A stretch of DNA of 64,000 bases from positions 275,001-339,000 of the forward strand of contig JAFCIZ010000010.1 in assembly GCA_017871115.1 (NCBI GenBank), written 5' to 3'. Made by a program: the position numbers and the translations under genes. The notes beneath the pieces are model-generated. The model was given only the letters and a program-made list of their open reading frames with translations, searched no databases and was not told the DNA's origin. Shown here one piece after another: positions 39,575 through 49,900 of the stretch (within the stretch, counting starts at the first letter, position 1; every line of letters begins with the position of its first letter). Origin of the DNA: Cunninghamella blakesleeana (lineage: Eukaryota; Mucoromycota; Mucoromycetes; Mucorales; Cunninghamellaceae).

Positions 39575-41686
39575 CTAGTAAGTACTATTAAATACTAATC
39601 CATCAATATATTTACATTTAAAAGATAAAGTTGATCGTGAGTTACTAATAACTATTTTACCTTCTTCATTAATAACACGGTGTTGATCAGATAATGTTTC
39701 ATGAACAATTAATTTATTTACAAAAAACATATCATAACTTGAATAGTTTGGATACCATGGCATAATGTAAAAATTATTGATAGAAAGAAATTTTAAATAA
39801 AGATGAGATGAATCAATATAAATATCCTTCATAGGGTTAGATTCTGCTGTTGTTATTGATTTTAATGACGATAATGGCGAAATAGCATATTTAATATCTG
39901 TTAATTCCAATTTTTTTAATTTATGGCATTTTTTTAAAAAGCCGTTCAATCCTTCTTTAAAATATAAATTACTTTTAATTATTTCCAAACGTTCCAATTT
40001 ATAAAAATCGTGGTGATACTTCTTCCATACCCCGTTTAATTGTTGTTGTGGATCAAGGTCTTGGATTAGTTTATGAAATTTATTACGTCTCCGTATTGGA
40101 TGTCTTTGAAGTAAATGAGAGCCCATTTCCTCTTTCTTATTATCATCACTATCAAAAGAATCATCATCATCATCATCATCGTAAGTATCTTGTATACGCG
40201 GAATGTTGCATAATCTTAAATATGTCATGTTTGGAAATACTGCTAACCAGTCAGAAATATATAAACACTGGTCGTGGTGAGAAGATCCCCTGATTTCTAT
40301 TTTTTTCAATAAGGTTGATACAACGAATGGAGTAGAATTAGTACGATTTTTATTTTGTGAGAGATAAATGGATACAAGCGCAAGGCCAGCATGAAGAGTG
40401 AGTGATAGTGATGACAAATGATTTACAAAGGAATTTTGATTTAAAAACATGGTATCTATACCGTTTATTATTTTATAGTTATTATCATTAATATCATCAT
40501 AATTCAAATTAAAATAATATTCAAGAGGATATTCTAAATGAGTGAGTTGTTGAGGATACCGTTTTAACCACACTAAAAAATCATCCCACGGCCAATGATT
40601 CCCCAAGGTGGCATTGGGTTGATTTAATGTCCTGGAAATACTTGTGGGAAGAGTAACAGCTATAGCTCTTAATAATGGAAATTGAAGAAGCATGTTATAA
40701 ATGGCTTGTTGAAATTTTAAATGAACTTCTTTTGTTGCATAAGAGTATATAAGCTTAATTATAAAGAATTCCAAACGAGGGTATTTGAGTGAAAAATAGG
40801 TATAACATTTAGGATCTGTAATTAAACCATATATATTGAGTTTTTTTAAATATAAAGCTGGTTGAATCAATGATTGTTGCTGAGAATCAAAAAGGCAATT
40901 TTTAGATAAAACCATTTTAATAGTATCAAGATTTAGTGATTCAAGTTGTGGACAAGACTTATGAATAGATTCAAATGTAGATTCATCAATATAATAGCGT
41001 CTGTTTTCAGGTAAACGCATACTAATATTCAAATTGGTTAAATAGGTTAAATTTGGTAAAACCAATTGCACAATATTAAGTCTATTTGTGCCGCTTGTAT
41101 CGTTGTTGTTGGGAATAGTCGCGGTAGTGTCGTTATTAAAAGAGTGGGGTGTACTAAATCTTTGAGGTTGAATGGGTTTTAAATGAATAGGTGGAGGTGG
41201 TTGCTGCAAAGTATAGGATTGAAAACGAGATAATAAAAAATCAAGTGAATGAATTATATCTTGATTCATCAACAATGTGGCCATCCATTGTTTATTTATA
41301 TACCAAAAAGAAAAATGAGCAAGCTGTTCAAGAGGAGGGTAGATTGATTTAGCTTCCTTTAAATTATAACTAGCTTCACCAATTAATCCATCTGTAGAAG
41401 CGATGGCTGGGAAAGTAAGTATTAAATCGATAAGTTCTTCTTTTTTTAGTACACAAGGAAAATAAAATATCAAGTGTTGTATATCGGTGAGTGCTTTTCC
41501 TTCTTTTGCAATTCTAATACATGTTTTTAATTGCTGCTCAGAATAAATATGAAGAGTAGAATAAAAGGAAGGTTGATAGATGATTCTACGCCAAGTTTTA
41601 CATACTGTTGAACCAACTGTTACGGCATATCTTTGTGATAAACGTCTCAATATATTTCCTAGAACTTCATTAGGTAAAGAATCCAT
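39575..41686 (-). CDS. F-box protein with LRR-like C-terminal region (second family member)
   Basis: Intronless, 703 residues. The F-box is residues 1-45 (LPNEVLGNILRRLSQRY, then STVCKTWRRIIYQPSFY), very close to the start of the 12705 and 63748 genes. The body consists of irregular leucine-rich units (LTYLTNLNISMRLP; CPQLESLNLDTIK; KKLELTDIKYA). The end, LVFNSTY, matches IVFNSYKKF of the 12705 gene, so the homology spans the whole length. An acidic Asp-rich insert lies at about residue 495-515. It is probably a substrate receptor of an SCF ubiquitin ligase; the target is unknown. Confidence 0.9.
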   Translation of the reverse strand: MDSLPNEVLGNILRRLSQRYAVTVGSTVCKTWRRIIYQPSFYSTLHIYSEQQLKTCIRIAKEGKALTDIQHLIFYFPCVLKKEELIDLILTFPAIASTDGLIGEASYNLKEAKSIYPPLEQLAHFSFWYINKQWMATLLMNQDIIHSLDFLLSRFQSYTLQQPPPPIHLKPIQPQRFSTPHSFNNDTTATIPNNNDTSGTNRLNIVQLVLPNLTYLTNLNISMRLPENRRYYIDESTFESIHKSCPQLESLNLDTIKMVLSKNCLFDSQQQSLIQPALYLKKLNIYGLITDPKCYTYFSLKYPRLEFFIIKLIYSYATKEVHLKFQQAIYNMLLQFPLLRAIAVTLPTSISRTLNQPNATLGNHWPWDDFLVWLKRYPQQLTHLEYPLEYYFNLNYDDINDNNYKIINGIDTMFLNQNSFVNHLSSLSLTLHAGLALVSIYLSQNKNRTNSTPFVVSTLLKKIEIRGSSHHDQCLYISDWLAVFPNMTYLRLCNIPRIQDTYDDDDDDDSFDSDDNKKEEMGSHLLQRHPIRRRNKFHKLIQDLDPQQQLNGVWKKYHHDFYKLERLEIIKSNLYFKEGLNGFLKKCHKLKKLELTDIKYAISPLSSLKSITTAESNPMKDIYIDSSHLYLKFLSINNFYIMPWYPNYSSYDMFFVNKLIVHETLSDQHRVINEEGKIVISNSRSTLSFKCKYIDGLVFNSTY

Positions 41687-42078
41687 TTATTACATTTATT
41701 TAAATAATAAATAAAAAAAATATAAAGAGTAACCAAGAATAAAAGACAAAGAAGGAAAGAGAAGAAAAAGAAAGAAAATACACACCTTTTTTTTTAACTG
41801 AAAAAAAAAAAAAAAAAAAAAAAAACTCCTGGACTTGAATCTTTATTTTTCAGCCAATAAAAATACAATTTTAAAAAATATAATATCCATCAAAAAGAAT
41901 GATTATAACAACAATAAATTATAATGATAATGATAATAATGAAGATTCAAAAAAGTTGTCAAATAAAAACTATAAAAGCCATTTTCTATTTTATTTCATT
42001 TTTTCTTTTTTCTTTTTACATTTTTATTATCATAAACATTTTGTATTAAATTAAATAATAATCCTAATCTATTCCAAT
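41687..42078. other. Divergent promoter region of an F-box gene and a small Cys-rich protein gene
   Basis: 392 bp containing an A25 run at 41801-41825 and a TATA box for the plus-strand gene at 41971-41978. Confidence 0.5.
41971..41978 (+). promoter_or_regulatory. TATA box of the 42079 small-protein gene
   Basis: TATAAAAG, 101 bp before the ATG at 42079, followed by a long pyrimidine-rich leader (41985-42020). This is an unusually canonical core promoter for this A/T-rich window. Confidence 0.6.
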
Positions 42079-42242
42079 ATGTGCTGCCCTTTTTCTCCTG
42101 GAACTGCTGAACCTGTAAATAAAGTCAATATCTGTTATTGTCGTAATCCATTTAGCCACGTTAATCGGTATGCTTAATAATAATGATAGTAATCATTATC
42201 ATTGTTAGTTATTTTATTCTGTTTTATTTTAATCCGCTTTTC

Positions 42243-42274
<32 letters not shown>

Positions 42275-42322
42275 ACTTATTTTAATAGTCCATGTCCTGC
42301 TTACAAAGGTCAAAACACTTAA
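42079..42322 (+). CDS. Predicted 40-residue cysteine-containing small protein
   Basis: Two exons, 42079-42167 and 42289-42322, with a GT-AG intron of 121 nt and matching phase, encode 40 residues. The protein begins MCCPFSPG, contains NICYCRNPF in the middle and ends with PCPAYKGQNT. It has five cysteines and no signal peptide or hydrophobic segment. If the intron is retained, translation stops after 32 residues. Support is a canonical TATA box 101 bp upstream, a pyrimidine-rich leader, good splice sites and an AATAAA-type signal downstream (about 42345). No homologue is recognised. It is too short for ordinary gene finders, so it may be unannotated in relatives. Confidence 0.5.
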
Positions 42323-42995
42323 TACCTTTTAAAAAAAAAAAACAAAATAAAATGAATACATGGATGGCTTTAATGTGATTTTTCTATAAATCATAAACTA
42401 CATTCATATATATTCAAACTTTTTTAATAACAGTTTAATCTTAATAATAAATGCATTAATTTTATTATTAGTTTTATTTGAATTATACTTTAAAAATGAT
42501 TGTGGTCATAATTTTCTTTTTATATCCATTTATATTTTTAATATAAAATAGCATTATGTCATTTTTATTTTTATTTTTTTAAAAAAATCACTCAAGCTAC
42601 TGGTGTAAATGGGATGTTCCTTTCTTTCTTTTCTATTTTAGATTATCAATTCTTTATAGTTATATGGCTTGATAAAATTACTCGGATTAAGGGTTAAAAA
42701 GTAAAATAAAAGGTCTAGTTTTCGTTACAATAAAAATGCTTAAAGATAATTGGAACTCAGCGCCTAATTCATGCATACCCACCATTTTTATTTTATTTTT
42801 ATATTTTTCTGAGAAAAAAAATGAATCACTATTTATATAAAGATCATTTCTCTTTTCCTCTCTTCTTTTTTATTATTTAACGGAAAAATAGTATTATTTT
42901 TGTATTTTAAGATTATTAAATTAAATTTTGTTTATTAATATCAATAAAAGAAAAGAAGGTACAATACTAAATTGACCACATGTATAAGGATATAA
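42323..42995. other. Intergenic region
   Basis: 673 bp between two small predicted genes. A/T-rich, with no coding or repeat structure noted. Confidence 0.45.
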
Positions 42996-43034
42996 ATGGG
43001 GCCAATTTTGTATTGTCTTTTTGTTTTAAATGCA

Positions 43035-43075
<41 letters not shown>

Positions 43076-43327
43076 ATTGAAAAAGAATTCATCCAAGCTA
43101 TTTTTTTCCCCTTCATTATAGAAAGAATAAAAACAAAAACCAATGGATTGCTTCCAGTTGATTCAATTCTCAAAGATATTGATCTAGATTTCACTACCAT
43201 AATTCATCCTACTGCTACTAAAATACCTGAGGACAATTTTCAATTATCCGATTTATTTCTAAAAGCAATAACAATGATTAAATATGTATTGATCATTTTG
43301 ATTTTAATTACCTTATATTTCAAATAA
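42996..43327 (+). CDS. Predicted 81-residue protein with C-terminal membrane segment
   Basis: Exons 42996-43035 and 43122-43327 give 81 residues with closing phase. The start (MGPILYCLFVLNAG) is hydrophobic and short. The middle is hydrophilic with ordinary codon use (for example LLPVDSILKDIDLDF). The last ~16 residues (YVLIILILITLYFK) form a membrane helix ending directly at the stop, as in tail-anchored proteins. The intron begins GT followed by a run of 37 A. A strong acceptor (poly-T then ACAG) at about 43493-43505 follows the stop, so the 3' end may be spliced differently. The family is not recognised and the model is tentative. Confidence 0.4.
43038..43074. repeat. 37-nt homopolymer A run in an intron
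   Basis: Thirty-seven consecutive A immediately after the predicted GT donor at 43036, in the small gene 42996-43327. Confidence 0.9.
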
Positions 43328-43726
43328 CAATTTGATTTATTAAAAATTCATTTAATAAAATCGTCTTGTAACTATCAAAAATCTCTCTCTTTATATATAT
43401 ATATAAGTATATATAATCATATTATGTACTTCATCTATATAAATCAATTATAATATACTAGTAGTAGATTTTTAATATTTTATTTTTATATCATTTTTTT
43501 TACAGATACAATTAAAAAAGAAAATAATAATAAGAATAATAACAGTAATAATAATAATAATAATAATTAACACATAAATAGTTTATAAAGAAGAAAAAAA
43601 AATTGCTATTTCATATTCCATATATAAATATATTAAAAGTAGGATGGATATAATCAAGTTTGTCATCAATCAAAAAAAAAAAGTCTATAATTATTTTTTA
43701 GATTCATTGAAAACTAGTTTAAAAAA
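43328..43726. other. Convergent intergenic region
   Basis: 399 bp. It includes an acceptor-like polypyrimidine-ACAG at about 43493-43505 followed by an (AAT)n tract to about 43570. It may contain the 3' UTR or a last exon of the small gene to its left. Confidence 0.4.
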
Positions 43727-45692
43727 TTATTGTGGAGGATAGGGTGGATAACCGCCATGAGAATGATTCTGTTGAGGGGGTGGATAATTCATTTGCGAAG
43801 GCATTCCAGGCATATTTGGAGGAGGATAACCACCACCTGGATTGGATGGAGGGTAAGAAGATGGAGGATAACCACCAGTAGAGGGAGGATAGCTTGATGG
43901 AGGTTGAGCAGCAGCAAAAGATTGTTGAGGTGTTGGGAAAGGTGAAGCAATAAAACTACCAGAATGACGCTGGGGCTGGGGGAATCCTAATTGGCTGGGT
44001 GCTGGTGCGGCTGCGCCATAAGGTGAAGCTGAGGCTGTAATAGGTGTTGAAAAATTCCCATATTGATTTTGTGGATTAGGTGGTGGATAAGGTTGTTGTT
44101 GATGATGAGATGGAGGAGGATAACCTATATATATTACCCCAAAAATAGAACAAAATATAAAAATAAATACAAACACTCCCATCTTTTTCTTTCTATTTAA
44201 CCTTTTTTATATTTATTAATATGTTTTTTTACCTTGGTGAGGATGGCTATTATTTTGTTGACCACTAATGGAATTTTGAGGAGAATGGCCAGGACGGAAA
44301 GGTGCAGATAATAAAGGTTGGCTATTACCGTTTGATACTGAAGGAGGAGGAGGGGAAGTAGTTTTAGGTGGATAAAAAGAATGATTATTTTGTGGTGCTG
44401 ATGTTGATGAAGGAGGAGGGTAAGGAGAATGATGTTGATTTGTAGCAGGTGGATAACCAGTACTAGTAGAAGGTCTAACTGTAGGATTCAGGGTTTGAGG
44501 CATATGAGGTGTAGCTATTTTTTGAGGTTGAGCTTGTGTTGCAGGAGGTGGGATATAAGGCTTGGGCCCAACGCCATGATACTGGTTAGGTGTAGACATA
44601 GAAGTAGTTGGAGCAGGAGGAAGAGGACGACCTACTGAAGGAGGAGGAGGATAATTGTTATTATTTGGAAGTGGTGGAGGAGGTTGTTGTTGTTGCTGCT
44701 GAGGGCGACTATAGCCTTTATATCTAGTTGGTTGACGACGTGGAGGTGGACGCTAAAATATTATAAATATATAAATATATAAATAGGGTTATTTTTTAGT
44801 TGTGCTAACTCTATTTGGTTATTTTCGTTTATTTGATTATTTTGCTTTGTTTATCTTACCGCAGAATAAAATGTAAGTTCTAAATATATTTCACCAGCTT
44901 TACGTCCCTTAAACATAAGTTGAAACCAGCCTGATAGTAATAATAAAGATAATAATAATAACAATAATAATATATAAATAGTTAATATAGATATGATTTA
45001 TATATAGCAAAATCATCCAAGCCTCTTTTATCTGTATTTTTGTTTTATTTTTGTTTTACCGTCATGTTCACCAACTTTTATAACTTCAGAAATATCAATA
45101 TCAGCTTCTGAAATCAAGTCCTCTTTTTTAGCATCTTCATCAAATAATTGTACTCTCATCTTGGTTTTTCCTTCAGGAACAAATAAGTTGACCTAATATA
45201 TATAAAGAAATAAAAACAATAAATAGAATGCCAAGTACTGTTAGCATTATTCCAGTTTTACAGTTAATAAATTATCTTTTTCATTATTTATTTTATGATT
45301 GTACCTGATCATCCCAAACTGGATGTTGACCACCGCGGTAATCAGTTTTTGTTTTCTTGGCTTCTTCACCTAAACGAAATACACAAAAAGGATCTTGTTT
45401 TCCTACAACCTTTTGTTTAAAAAAAAAAAGAAAAGAATAGAAATATATATAAATATACATATATATTTCTTTGTTTCCATTCTTTATTTTTTATTTTAAA
45501 AAAACTTACTTCACGATTAGGAAGGTCTCTCTATAAAATGGAAATGAAAATAGTAATAATAATAATAATAATAATAATAGTATTTGAGTTTTTGAGGTAT
45601 TTATATATGATTTATTAGAATATATAAGAAATAATACTTACGGCTTTTAAAGCTACAATAGCTAGTTCACCAATGACTTTAGTTGATGTCAT
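43727..45692 (-). CDS. C2-domain protein with proline-rich tail (Inn1/Fic1-like)
   Basis: Seven exons on the minus strand: 45642-45692, 45510-45530 (only 21 nt), 45305-45409, 45060-45192, 44860-44930, 44233-44752 and 43727-44124, giving 432 residues. Residues 1-127 form one C2 domain: IGELAIVALKARDLPNRE, KQDPFCVFRLG, HPVWDDQ, KMRVQLFDEDAKKEDLI, GWFQLMFKGRKAGEIYLELTF. The acidic residues of the calcium loops are partly kept (DPF, FDEDAKKED). The remaining ~300 residues are Pro/Gln/Tyr-rich with many PPP and YPPP motifs able to bind SH3 or WW domains. The architecture matches yeast Inn1 and fission yeast Fic1, which couple membrane ingression to the cytokinetic ring. That orthology is an inference from domain order, since C2-polyproline proteins also occur elsewhere. 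Confidence 0.87.
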
Positions 45693-46917
45693 AATTAAAA
45701 AAAAAAAAAAAGAATATGAAAGAAAATAAAAATAAAAAATAAAAAAAAGAATTCAAAAAAATTATAAATCGAAAGAAATATAAAATTCAAAAAAAAACGT
45801 CGGAATTTTAATCTTGAAGGCGTTCAAACCTAAAAATAAAAATACTTTTTTTCTTTTCGCTTTAATATAATGAAACGGAAAAAAAAGTGAAGCATTAAAA
45901 AAAATATATATATTATTATTAAATAAAAGTGATTAATAAAAGCATATCATCTGAAAAAAATTAAAGAAAATACATATATAATAATTTATCATTTAATCAC
46001 TTTAATTATTATCATCACATGATGTTAAATATATAAATCTACACATTAAGTTGCTTGGCTTTAAAAGTCAAGTGAAAAGAACTGACAAATGATTCTTTTA
46101 AAGGCTAAATGGATTCTGTATTATGTGACTTGATTTGATTCGATTTATAAAGTATTTGCCATCTATATAAATATTTAGAAAAAATAGAGGTATGGATACA
46201 ATGATTGATAAGGAAAGTGTTTTTTTTTTTTTTAATACCAGTTCTATAAAGAGAAAAAGAGCGAGAGAGTGAGACTTTTTTTTAAGAATCAAACGAAAAA
46301 ACAATTCTTTATTTACTTTATTAATAATAACTGGTAAATCATAGGCACTCTCCTTAACTTTTTGCAAATCAATGAAAGTAAACTAATTTTATTATCATTA
46401 TTATTTGATCGATTCAACCCCGCTGATTTTCCAAAAAATTGGTTAACATTTTTCTTCTTTTATTACTATGTTAACGATTTAAAATAAAATAGCATAAATA
46501 TTATGTTTATTTTGTTATGATATCATTTCTATTTCAAAAAAAAAAAAAAAATAGAGAAAGAATCAAATAAAGTGTATCAAATGATGTTGATAATAAAAAA
46601 CAAGTCTACTATGAAAATATAAAAAGTGTGTAAATTTGTACGCTTAGTTTCCTTATTAAGGGATTAACTGATGCAAGTTGAGAGTTGAGAGTTAGTTTTG
46701 AACCAATCAGATTTCTTAATTATTTACTGGTTAAGTTTTCCCACTCTTTTTTTCTTACTCCCTTTTTTTCTTACTTTTTTTTTCTATAATAATAATAATA
46801 ATAATTCTTTCTTTTTTATTTGTTTTTGTTTTGATTATAACCTTTTTTTTCACTCGCTTTTTCTTTTTTTCTTTTTCTCTCTCTTTTTTTTTTTTTTCTC
46901 TTTTCAATGTCATATTT
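45693..46917. other. Divergent intergenic region, promoters of the C2 and RIM15-like genes
   Basis: 1225 bp of A/T-rich DNA. The last 170 bp before the kinase ATG are an extreme pyrimidine tract (46740-46905) forming its leader. An open frame through this tract would add a Phe-rich N-terminus and is not accepted as coding. Confidence 0.55.
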
Positions 46918-49900
46918 ATGGATAAAGTAGTAAAAGGGATGTCAGATTCCATTCAGCCAATACCTATTTCGGATAAACTCCACAATCCTGCAACTACCAC
47001 TACCACTACCGCTGAAAAAAATGTAACCAATCATAATATACGCGATGTCAATATAGATAAAAAGAATACATTTGATTCAACTCATATAATGGTAATAGAT
47101 AAACCACCTTTTGATAAACGACCTAGTATAGAAAATATGCAACAGCAGGAATTAGATACTTCAACTAAATCATGTCAAAATATATTTAAATATGCAAGCC
47201 CTCCCATTGGAAGTGGTGGGAAATACATGTTGAAATCTAAAAGAGCAAGTTGGATTGATGCAGCAAATAAGGATACTTCTTCCTCAAATTTACCTGATCA
47301 TTTAATAATAAAAAAAAGAAAATCATCTATGGCTGATATTGGAAAACCTTCTTCTTCGCTGTTAGAAAATGATGGGTCGGAAGAAATGATTATGCACAAA
47401 TCTGGTTCTATTACAAAATTACGTGAGCATAGGCTTCCATCTATAGATCAATCATTCTCATCATTTAATAATAGTAATAATAATATTAATAGTAATGTGG
47501 ATTTATTATCTAAAGCACCACCCCCTTCTTCTTCTACGATTTATAATAAACAACGTCAACATTCTTTATTTATTGCTACTTCCTCCTCATCTGATTCATT
47601 CTCACGTCATCGTACATCTTCTGTTTCTTCTACTATTACAGATTCAAGTTTTCAATATGATGATACTTTTGGGTCTCCTTATTCTTCATCATCTTATCAT
47701 CCTTCTCCTGGACTGTCTAGTCCAATGTATATAAATCATGATAAAAGTGAGATGATAAATATATATTAATAGTTATATATATATATATATTTAAATATCT
47801 TTAGATTAATCATATTTTTTTTTATCTTATAAATAGATAAATCAAATTATTTACATGATCATAGCCCAGGTTCATCTTCACCTCTTAGTTTGGAAATCTC
47901 TCATCACCATCCTTTATCTAAAATAAATAATAATAATAAAAGACGATCCTCTATGAATTTATTAAAAAATATTCCAAGTGCAGAATTAAATCAAATTATT
48001 CATCGAAATTCTTTAGTTAGTGAACCATTACCGCCATCAACACAACCACCCCATTCACCTTTGAATGATCAATTTTCAACTATACCTAGACATACAAGAT
48101 CTTATGCAACCACCTCCTCTTCCATTTCATCCACAAAATCTTTCATGACAAATATAACACCTTTTTCTCCACCGCCTCCACCTTCACTTCCTACTCATCC
48201 TACTTCTACAATAGTTAGCGATATACCAACTTATCAACACTCTTTGCATTCTTTTTTAAAACGTCAATTATCGGCCCCTAATAATAATAATATGGATTAT
48301 CAGCATGATATTGATAAAGATGTTATTGAAATCGATTTAAATAGTGAAATGCCTGCTATATATCCTTTCCACCATTATCCTCAGCATTCTACCTCTTCTA
48401 CTTCTTCTTTTTTTAATGATTCTCTACAACAACAACAACAACAACAAGCTAGCTCTTTATACCCTGCTTTATTATTAGATAATATGGATCCTCATCATCC
48501 TCATTCTCTTCAAGATCATTCTATTTTGGATAATTTGTTGAAAAAATTATTTTATTTGAAAAATATTAATGTTGGTCAAACTTCTGCTCCAGAACATAAA
48601 TATGTATACGAAGCTACAGATTATTTTGATATTCCATTAGATATAGATAATAGTAAGTAATATAAATAGAATTAAAAATAAATAAGTTAAATAAGTACTT
48701 ATATGCCTTCTCTCTGTTACGATTTTTTTTTTTAAAAAAAAAAAAGTTAGATCATCTTCTGCTCAAACCAAAACCAATGATCATCATTTATACTTTTCTC
48801 GATTAAGTAAAATCAAAAATTGGTGTTTGTTTAATATTGATGAAACAAAATCAACAGTTGATGTTTATATACGTAAACGTTTGGATTCAGATGATATCAA
48901 GCACTGTAAAAAATTAGTCACCATTGACTTAATGCATGAAGAAATAGATCTTGTTCAGTGTATTCCTTGGGTAGATTGGATAAATGAATACAACCATGTA
49001 AAATCAACATCAACTAACCCATTTCAACCTTATAATAATAATAAAGGACATTTTCATGACTCTCATAAAAGTAATAAACTACAACAACAACAAGGGATGA
49101 AATTAAATAGAGTATCAACACCATCTTCTTCTTCCTCTTCTTCTATATTACCAAATACTCCACATCATTCTTTCTTATCATCATCAGAATCTAAATTATC
49201 AAAAAAAAATAATTTATCCATTGATTTACAATATGTTTATCCCCAAATGGAATCACTTTCAATGATGGACGAATCTTATCCCCAACACCCATTAGAAACT
49301 TTTGCTACTACCACTACTACCACCACTGCTACTACTACTACTACAACTACACCAATTTCACGTGATTGGCGGCGACGATTATCTTATTCGGATTTAAATG
49401 CTCCCTCACCTACTACCTCCCTGGATGATATGTCTATTACTTCTTCATCACAGCGTATACCTTCCATTTCATCCTCTAGTATGATGTTTTCTAGTGCTAG
49501 AATGGGTGGGTATCCTCCTCCACCATCCTCAACGGACTATGTAGGTACTATTGGATACTTTTTTCAAGACACAGGAAATAATAGAATGGGTGCTTTTGGA
49601 AAACTTGGTAATATTTTCGGTAGCGGTAATAATAATAATGGTACATCTATAAGTGAGGAAAAAGCATCCTCTTCCTCATCATCTGGTCGAATACGTCATA
49701 CAATTAAATCTCGTTTACAATCTACAAAAAACGCCTGTGATAATGAATTGCGGATAATTATTGATGGGTTAAATGAATATGTAGAACGTGGATTAAGATA
49801 TGTAGATTATTTAGAGGATGGGGTAGATCATGATTTACATTCTGACGAAAGTGATGAAAATGAAAATTACGGTGATGATGATGGTGGCTCTTATTATAAA

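Noticed and set aside
42967..43200. Minus-strand 77-codon frame across the A37 run
   Set aside because: Polyphenylalanine from the homopolymer; the plus strand gives a better spliced model.
46831..46917. Upstream in-frame ATG that would extend the RIM15-like kinase
   Set aside because: The added residues are a Phe/Ser-rich translation of the polypyrimidine leader; the ATG at 46918 starts normal protein sequence.
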